From Desulfobacteraceae bacterium (lineage in GTDB: Bacteria; Desulfobacterota; Desulfobacteria; Desulfobacterales; SURF-15), in contig QZKK01000182.1 in the NCBI GenBank assembly GCA_003599475.1, positions 1 to 11,197 on the forward strand: a stretch of DNA of 11,197 nucleotides. Direction: 5' to 3'. This document shows, piece by piece, positions 7,528 to 11,197 of this stretch. Under the pieces are notes generated by a model, which saw nothing but the letters and a program-made list of their open reading frames with translations, ran no database searches and was not told the DNA's origin. Numbering within the stretch: position 1 is the first letter of the stretch; the number at the start of each line of letters is the position of its first letter. Made by a program: the position numbers and the translations under genes.

Positions 7528-7977
7528 TTGGTTGATGTGATTAAGCCTGTTTTGCTTTTGATTGCCGGAGGCGTGATTACGCTATGCGCCCAGATGTTTC
7601 TTAAACGGAGAGATCGTACCATAGTGAGAAATACTTTAATCCGGGAGAAACTCGAGCAGGCTTATACGCTTTCTATCGAATCGCAAAGATGGTTATCGGA
7701 AAAAACATCAGGTCATAGCAAGAATCCGCATCCATTCGATCAATTGAGAATGCTGATAGCTCTCTATGCGCCGGAGTTAACGAGTACAGAACAGCGGATT
7801 GAAGAGATCGAGTATCAGTATTTTAAAACGAGAGAGCAGGTATCTAATGAGAAGTTCGCCGGGATAGTGTCAGGTGGAGAATTTGCAGAGACGCTTGAGC
7901 AAGTAACGCTGGATCTTGTAAATTGCCATTATAAACTAAGGCAACAAATAAAGGCATTGGTGAGAAAGCTCATATAG
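7528..7977 (+). CDS. Cassette 5: small membrane-anchored helical protein, unknown function
   Basis: The 149-aa product has one N-terminal transmembrane helix (about residues 6-25) followed by a K/R-rich stretch (26-40) and an almost entirely helical, charged C-terminal part; no family is recognised. I choose the TTG at 7528 because AGGAGA lies 6 nt upstream; the next in-frame candidate, a GTG at 7537, is too far from that site. There is no in-frame ATG near the beginning. By the positive-inside rule the helical domain would face the cytoplasm. Its size and layout resemble cassette 2, though I see no clear sequence similarity. The stop is about 28 nt before the next attC. Confidence 0.75.
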   Translation: MVDVIKPVLLLIAGGVITLCAQMFLKRRDRTIVRNTLIREKLEQAYTLSIESQRWLSEKTSGHSKNPHPFDQLRMLIALYAPELTSTEQRIEEIEYQYFKTREQVSNEKFAGIVSGGEFAETLEQVTLDLVNCHYKLRQQIKALVRKLI

Positions 7978-8005
7978 GCCGATGCAAATGAGATGACAAA
8001 TCATT

Positions 8006-8067
8006 GCCCAACCATGCTCTTGCAGCGGATCGCAAAAAGCCGCGCCCGCTGAAGAGCGGCGTTAAGT
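8006..8067 (+). other. attC site after cassette 5
   Basis: GCCCAAC (8006-8012) and GTTAAGT (8061-8067) match the consensus boxes. The 45-nt interior is the same as that of the site at 5831-5891 except for one base, including the extra G in the left arm. Confidence 0.93.
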
Positions 8068-8082
8068 TTCAATTGGAGCGAA

Positions 8083-9252
8083 ATGAGCGATTTAGAAAAC
8101 AAAATCTGCATTTATTGCCGACAAAATAAGCCTCACGGCGAATTTTCACTTGAGCATATAGTTCCTCAATTTTTGGGAGGAGCATACATGCCGGATACTC
8201 TCAAAACGAGAGATGTTTGCAAAACATGCAACAGCAATTTGGGTTTATTCGTTGACGCAGCATTTGAAAAAAGCTGGCTAGTAAATAATCATCTGATTGA
8301 GCTTGCATACGATTTTTTTGACCCAAATGAACCGATAGGTCTTCCTCTTCGTTGTATGGGGAATACAAATCTTTGCCTTCCGGACATGCAGGAGGATGAA
8401 ATTTGTGAATCATGGCTTGGTCCCCTTGGTGAGCAAGTGTTTTGGATACGACCGAAAGACGATCGTTTATATTGGTACTCTGGTGGTAATCCTCGAACCG
8501 TTAAAAAAGCAAGAACAAGAGCTTATTTCTTAGCATCAGAACGTACATTAAAAGACCCAGCTCTGACATGGTACACATTCCGGGATGCGTTCCCACAGAG
8601 AAATGTCCGAAAAATAATGTACTCTCTTTGGGAAGGAGCGAACCTTAGAAGTATCGGGTTCTCAGAGCCTGATGATTATGACAAGCGCGTTCTTGAATAT
8701 TTGCGTGCTAACCATGGATCCGGTCAGCAGCAAAATAATCAATTGTCCATGTACATCCATTTTGATCTGCGGTTCATGGCAAAGCTCGCCTTGGGGCTTT
8801 CCCATGTTTTATTTGGAAAAGACTTGAATTATTCTGGTTATAAAGAAGACCTTCATAGGGCACTTTGGCATAAACCAAATGACCCTGATCCTTCCATATA
8901 TGGGGCAGGAGCATTCTCAAATAAAGATCCGTTACTTAAAACAATTTGTGGCTTTCCCACAGGAGTAACGCTTACATTATTAACAGTAAGAGAAGGTGTA
9001 TGTTTGAATCTAAATATACGACAGCAAATGGAATGGACGGTGCTTTGTGTAAAGCAGGAACAGCTTTCACGTGATCAACTTGAGTCTCTCGCCGAAGGTC
9101 GCTGCTTTATTTTATTTAAGCCGTTACAAAAAGTGGTTGAACTCAGCCTTCCGGAACTGGTTGCTCATAATCTTGGCAATTCGATTCATCCAGAGCTTCG
9201 CGCCATTGAGGATCTCGCGGGACGGCATAAAAAGTATTTTGAGGAGCTTTGA
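8083..9252 (+). CDS. Cassette 6: HNH endonuclease (HNH_5-like) with long uncharacterised C-terminal region
   Basis: The 389-aa protein begins with a compact HNH-type zinc/metal domain: Cys9-x2-Cys12, then SLEHIVPQFLGG (Glu24-His25), then Cys46-x2-Cys49-Asn50 in VCKTCNSNLG. The two Cys pairs plus the EHIVP...GG segment match the HNH_5-type pattern, and the domain ends by about residue 60. The remaining roughly 330 residues match nothing I recognise and probably decide target or partner. HNH enzymes nick or cut DNA; such proteins occur in restriction, anti-phage and mobile elements, so a defence role is possible but inferred. The ATG at 8083 has GGAG 4 nt upstream. The gene looks more AT-rich than cassettes 1-4 and the backbone, consistent with separate origin. 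It is the longest gene in the array. Confidence 0.85.
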   Translation: MSDLENKICIYCRQNKPHGEFSLEHIVPQFLGGAYMPDTLKTRDVCKTCNSNLGLFVDAAFEKSWLVNNHLIELAYDFFDPNEPIGLPLRCMGNTNLCLPDMQEDEICESWLGPLGEQVFWIRPKDDRLYWYSGGNPRTVKKARTRAYFLASERTLKDPALTWYTFRDAFPQRNVRKIMYSLWEGANLRSIGFSEPDDYDKRVLEYLRANHGSGQQQNNQLSMYIHFDLRFMAKLALGLSHVLFGKDLNYSGYKEDLHRALWHKPNDPDPSIYGAGAFSNKDPLLKTICGFPTGVTLTLLTVREGVCLNLNIRQQMEWTVLCVKQEQLSRDQLESLAEGRCFILFKPLQKVVELSLPELVAHNLGNSIHPELRAIEDLAGRHKKYFEEL

Positions 9253-9261
9253 AGTGGTGAA

Positions 9262-9333
9262 ACTTAACAACCCATTGCACTCGGACGGGAATTCCGCTGC
9301 GCTCCATTCCCGCCGGTGAATGGGGTGTTGGAA
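9262..9333 (+). other. attC site after cassette 6
   Basis: ACTTAAC (9262-9268) fits RYYYAAC; the right box GTTGGAA (9327-9333) fits except for its last base. Arms CACTCGGACGGGAAT and ATTCCCGCCGGTG pair with extra bases on the left arm, and the TCCGCTGCGCT loop is the same as in the site at 6597-6668, so the two belong to one attC type. Confidence 0.9.
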
Positions 9334-9366
9334 CCCTCTGACTTAAATGGAATACAAGGTGGTTAC

Positions 9367-9723
9367 ATGAACGAATTCCCTGAATTTATGAAAAATCCCC
9401 TGAACAAAGTAAGTTCAAGAACCCAATTTACTCCCGGCATCGAAGGATACGTTTTTGACGGTGCAGACGGGAGTCAAATGGCATTCTGGACATACGGACA
9501 AGACGCCAGTTCGGAAAAGCACATTCATGAATACGACGAATACATTGTTGTAGTGCAAGGACAGTATGTCATTGACATAGGGGGTCAAAGAGTATCTCTC
9601 AATCCGGGAGATGAATACATGATTGCCAAAGGGATTTTGCACGGCGGCGAAGCTGCTGCCGGTACCAGAGCGATCTATGCATTCGGCGGAAAGCGTGCAA
9701 CGAGAGAGACTGAGAAGCAGTAA
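9367..9723 (+). CDS. Cassette 7: cupin-domain protein
   Basis: The 118-aa product is a single-domain cupin. Motif 1 is HIHEYDEYIVVVQG, with His52, His54 and Glu58 as likely metal ligands, and motif 2 is PGDEYMIAKGILH, with His92 as the fourth ligand. All four ligand positions are intact, so metal binding is likely; cupins may be isomerases, dioxygenases or ligand sensors, and the reaction here cannot be told. The frame is open to a GTG at 9316, but that lies inside the attC at 9262-9333. The ATG at 9367 has AAGGTGG 4 nt upstream and is inside the cassette, so I choose it. Small cupins are, to my knowledge, common integron cargo. No clean attC follows; a structured-RNA segment interrupts the expected place. 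Confidence 0.9.
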   Translation: MNEFPEFMKNPLNKVSSRTQFTPGIEGYVFDGADGSQMAFWTYGQDASSEKHIHEYDEYIVVVQGQYVIDIGGQRVSLNPGDEYMIAKGILHGGEAAAGTRAIYAFGGKRATRETEKQ

Positions 9724-9767
9724 ACATAAAGGTATAAATTCAAAAGTGGCAATTCGAAAAGGTATTA

Positions 9768-9875
9768 TGCCAACGAAGATTTGAAGAGGCAAAGACCAAA
9801 AGGAAGAATGCTTTCCAAAAATAGCAGGTTCCAACAATTCATTCGTCGCGCCCAGCGAAACCCGAGTCGTTGGGA
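9768..9875 (+). other. Possible degenerate or disrupted attC after the cupin cassette
   Basis: A GTTGGGA box (9869-9875) could pair with TTCCAAC (9829-9835) or with TGCCAAC (9768-9774; the complementary run CCAACGA/TCGTTGG is 7 bp). Neither option gives the good inner arms seen in the other sites, and the right box may instead be part of the intron-like RNA that begins near 9845. I report it only as a candidate. Confidence 0.25.
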
Positions 9876-10170
9876 GCCTATCGAAAGGTAGGTGAAATTC
9901 GATAATGTTACCCAGTGGGTGATCGCACAAAGTGTGAAAATCCCACCCGGCTAAAGCGTAGCCTGCAGGCCGGAAGCGAAATCCACAGGCAAGCCCGGTA
10001 ACGGGAGTCTGGAGCTGGATGGAGCGATGGCACAGGCTCTGTATTGAGTCCCGAAAAATGTATAGTTGTGGTCCGTTTGGATAAGCTCGGCATAGCGGAG
10101 CAAAAGCCGCGCGGTCAAATGCGCTGAGAGAGATGTGAGGGTCGCATCTTAAATATTAAGTATCGGAATT
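9845..10170 (+). mobile_element. Probable 5' fragment (domain I) of a group II intron, reverse transcriptase missing
   Basis: This noncoding stretch is dense in RNA structure: CCTATC-GAAA-GGTAGG (9877-9892) and CCCG-GTAA-CGGG (9994-10005) are hairpins closed by GNRA tetraloops, GTGGG/CCCAC (9915-9919 with 9942-9946) encloses CGCAC/GTGTG, and GCGG/CCGC (10095-10098 with 10107-10110) forms another stem. The beginning, GTCGCGCCCAG, resembles the GUGYG start of group II introns, and the length matches domain I. I see no intron-encoded reverse transcriptase and no domain V hairpin, so the element would be truncated and inactive. The identification is by resemblance and structure, not by alignment; another structured RNA is possible. 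Both ends are approximate. Confidence 0.5.
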
Positions 10171-10247
10171 TTTTGGCGTGCCCCCGTAGTTCCTTGGCGG
10201 CGCGGTTGCGTGCCGGTGATGGCGTTCGCTTCCAGAAATATTGGTGG

Positions 10248-10276
10248 TTGACGTTTAAACGTCAAAGCGCTATAAT
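10248..10276 (+). promoter_or_regulatory. Strong sigma70 promoter of the toxin-antitoxin pair, with palindromic operator
   Basis: TTGACG (10248-10253) and TATAAT (10271-10276) are separated by exactly 17 nt, a near-consensus promoter. The -35 box begins an 18-bp perfect palindrome, TTGACGTTTAAACGTCAA (10248-10265). Ribbon-helix-helix antitoxins typically bind such palindromes over their own promoters, so I infer autorepression by the antitoxin, strengthened by the toxin. Transcription would begin near 10283. Confidence 0.85.
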
Positions 10277-10301
10277 GTCATAAAAATTGGGAGGTGACTT
10301 T

Positions 10302-10535
10302 ATGGCAACCACAGCAAAACGAGCGACTATTTATTTAGATCCCATTCTTCATAAGGCACTGAAACTAAAATCTGTTGAGACTTCAAGATCTATTTCCGAC
10401 CTTGTCAATTCGGCCGTCCGGGATGCTCTCGCTGAAGATGCAGAGGATATTGCGGCCTTCGATGATAGAGCCGATGAGGCCCTGATTTCATACGATGAAA
10501 TGATTAAAAGGCTGAAAAAAGATGGTCGAATATGA
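10302..10535 (+). CDS. Cassette 8: ribbon-helix-helix antitoxin of a RelE/ParE-type pair
   Basis: The 77-aa product starts with a ribbon-helix-helix DNA-binding fold: strand KRATIYLD (6-13), helix PILHKALKLKSVET (14-27), turn and second helix SISDLVNSAVRDALA (30-44). Its acidic C-terminal tail ends in ISYDEMIKRLKKDGRI, a helix of the kind that wraps and neutralises a RelE-family toxin. An in-frame TTG at 10287 overlaps the ribosome site GGGAGGTG and is rejected; the ATG at 10302 lies 6 nt after it. The toxin gene overlaps its last 14 nt, implying translational coupling. It probably represses its own promoter through the palindrome at 10248-10265. Confidence 0.92.
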   Translation: MATTAKRATIYLDPILHKALKLKSVETSRSISDLVNSAVRDALAEDAEDIAAFDDRADEALISYDEMIKRLKKDGRI

Positions 10536-10779
10536 CATTTACTTCAGGGAATCGGTTTGGAAAGATTTAAAAGGAATTCCCAAAAGGGATCTACAAAATA
10601 TTTTGAAAAGGATAGATTCGTTATCTGAAGATCCACGTCCATTCGGATGTGAGAAGCTTACCGGTCAAGATCGATATCGTCTACGCCAGGGTAAATATCG
10701 TATTATATATTCGATCCAAGACAAAGAATTGACGGTCTGGATTGTGAAGGTTGGTCATCGAAAAGATGTATACCGCTGA
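10522..10779 (+). CDS. Cassette 8: RelE/StbE-family mRNA interferase toxin
   Basis: The 85-aa product is a full-length RelE-superfamily toxin, which in this family usually cleaves mRNA on the ribosome. Visible family marks are YDIYFRESVWKDLKGIPK (4-21), LSEDPRPFGCEKLTG (34-48), the basic core RYRLRQGKYRIIY (51-63) and the C-terminal VGHRKDVYR (77-85). The arginines of the core (Arg53, Arg55, Arg60), Arg80 and Tyr84 occupy the region of catalytic residues in RelE, so it looks intact. It overlaps the antitoxin by 14 nt and has no separate promoter. In integrons such pairs are thought to stabilise the array by killing cells that lose them. A ParE (gyrase-poison) activity cannot be excluded from sequence alone, but the core favours RelE. 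Confidence 0.92.
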   Translation: MVEYDIYFRESVWKDLKGIPKRDLQNILKRIDSLSEDPRPFGCEKLTGQDRYRLRQGKYRIIYSIQDKELTVWIVKVGHRKDVYR

Positions 10780-10841
10780 AGCGAACATGCGTGTGCAAGG
10801 GACGGCGAAAAAGCCGCCGCCCATGACACGCGGTGTTCGAC
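10780..10841 (+). other. Divergent attC-like site after the toxin-antitoxin cassette
   Basis: A long imperfect inverted repeat runs from AGCGAAC (10780-10786) to GTTCGAC (10835-10841), with arms GCGTGTGCAAGGGACGGCG and CGCCGCCCATGACACGC around an AAAA loop. Both core boxes depart from consensus, but in a complementary way (CGAAC with GTTCG), which preserves the folded site. It begins 1 nt after the toxin stop, the usual place for attC. Confidence 0.65.
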
Positions 10842-10961
10842 GCATCGAGCCCTGAGACATGAAAGAGACACAAATGCCGCAACACGTGACCACTCTTCAT
10901 TCGAGCATCCGGGAGCCGCTCCGGTTAATTTTCCGTTGGGCAACTTAAGAAAGGTAATGAT
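10842..10961 (+). other. Short noncoding stretch ending in an isolated GTTGGGC core box
   Basis: A consensus R' box, GTTGGGC (10935-10941), lies about 20 nt before the last gene, preceded by a near-palindrome CCGGGAGCCGCTCCGG. No matching left box or clear arms are found, so it may be the remnant of another attC or the left edge of the last cassette. Confidence 0.35.
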
Positions 10962-11197
10962 ATGATCAGAAAATATATTCAAACTGCGATGGGGCACGCC
11001 AAATACGAAATTCTCAATGATGATGGAACGTTTTATGGCGAGATTCAGGAATGTCCGGGTGTCTATTCAAATGCTCCGACTCTGGAGAAGTGCAGAAATG
11101 AGTTGGAGGAAGTTTTGGAGGAATGGATTCTGTTTCGAGTATACAAGAATCTGGAAATACCTGTAATCGACAAGGTCGAAATCAAAATCAAAAAGCA
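10962..11197 (+). CDS. Cassette 9: HicB-like antitoxin, partial at window end
   Basis: The frame starts at ATG 10962, preceded by an AAAGG purine tract about 8 nt upstream, and is open for 78 codons to the window edge without a stop. Residues 14-56 follow the HicB partial RNase-H-fold pattern: KYEILNDDGTFYGEIQECPGV, then APTLEKCRNELEEVLEEWI. HicB proteins neutralise the HicA double-stranded-RNA-binding toxin. In most loci hicA is the adjacent gene; none precedes it here, so hicA would have to lie beyond the window, or this is a solitary HicB. Family members of this short type are about 70-80 residues long, so the gene is probably nearly complete. It would occupy its own cassette after the toxin-antitoxin unit. 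Confidence 0.75.
   Translation, partial: MIRKYIQTAMGHAKYEILNDDGTFYGEIQECPGVYSNAPTLEKCRNELEEVLEEWILFRVYKNLEIPVIDKVEIKIKK

Larger units (their letters stand above)
4560..11197 (+). mobile_element. Integron gene-cassette array without an integrase gene in the window
   Basis: Single-gene units, almost all on the plus strand, alternate with 56-83 bp imperfect inverted repeats bounded by RYYYAAC (R'') and GTTRRRY (R') core boxes, the defining layout of integron attC sites. Gaps between stop codon and attC are short (for example 2 nt before 5831 and 9 nt before 7435 and 9262). Neighbouring genes differ in base composition and are unrelated in function, as expected of separately acquired cassettes. 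The left edge is approximate because no attI core was found; the right edge lies outside the window. No intI gene is visible, so this is either a distal part of a chromosomal integron or an integrase-less attC cluster (CALIN). Confidence 0.9.

Noticed and set aside
9415..9930. 171-codon minus-strand frame
   Set aside because: It is antisense to the cupin gene and runs into the structured-RNA region; the cupin frame has intact metal-binding motifs.
10287..10301. TTG start five codons upstream of the antitoxin ATG
   Set aside because: It overlaps the ribosome-binding site GGGAGGTG, which instead serves the ATG at 10302.
10859..10948. 29-codon small open frame between the toxin gene and the last gene
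   Set aside because: It has no ribosome site, no similarity I recognise, and crosses the GTTGGGC core box.
4560..11197. CRISPR array as an explanation for the regularly spaced repeats
   Set aside because: The repeats are quasi-palindromic, differ from one another and are spaced by whole genes, which fits attC sites and not CRISPR repeats.

Overview
The window has two very different halves. Positions 1 to about 4,000 look like ordinary chromosomal backbone of a metabolically versatile, probably anaerobic proteobacterium; a Desulfobacterota-type sulfate reducer or syntroph is my guess from gene content and style, not a proven assignment. Positions about 4,600 to 11,197 are an integron gene-cassette array: short, single-gene, same-strand units separated by attC recombination sites. 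No integron integrase (intI) gene lies in the window, so the array is either the distal part of a chromosomal integron or a cluster of attC sites lacking an integrase.

Backbone (minus strand, read right to left): a malate/L-lactate dehydrogenase-family oxidoreductase (3927-2857), an amidase-signature hydrolase with a complete Ser-Ser-Lys triad (2697-1276), and a uroporphyrinogen-decarboxylase-like methyltransferase-family protein (1134-121). They are separated by about 140-160 bp and could be one catabolic transcription unit. Two short tandem repeats sit in the backbone intergenic DNA (about 2723-2750 and 4045-4069). Positions 3928-4625 form an AT-rich gap that ends at the left edge of the array and carries a plausible sigma70 promoter (4508-4537) facing the first cassette.

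Cassette array (plus strand): (1) a membrane-anchored coiled-coil protein, 4626-5339; (2) a small membrane-anchored protein, 5409-5828; (3) an unknown soluble protein, 5909-6580, best read from a GTG start; (4) a three-helix membrane protein with a C-terminal HEPN-like R-N-x3-H motif, 6703-7425; (5) a small membrane-anchored protein with a TTG start, 7528-7977; (6) an HNH_5-type endonuclease with a long unknown C-terminal region, 8083-9252; (7) a cupin, 9367-9723; (8) a ribbon-helix-helix/RelE toxin-antitoxin pair with its own promoter and palindromic operator, 10248-10779; (9) a HicB-like antitoxin running off the window end, 10962 onward. attC sites follow cassettes 1-6 (5309-5391, 5831-5891, 6597-6668, 7435-7490, 8006-8067, 9262-9333) and, in degenerate form, cassette 8 (10780-10841). 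After the cupin gene lies a structured-RNA segment that I read as the 5' domain of a truncated group II intron (about 9845-10170).

The cassettes are independent mobile genes rather than a pathway. Several have features seen in defence or stability genes (HEPN-like motif, HNH nuclease, RelE toxin, HicB), and four of the five otherwise unknown products are membrane anchored. The toxin-antitoxin pair probably helps retain the array. The attC sites also show that naive gene starts at 5825 and 9316 lie inside recombination sites and should be moved downstream.
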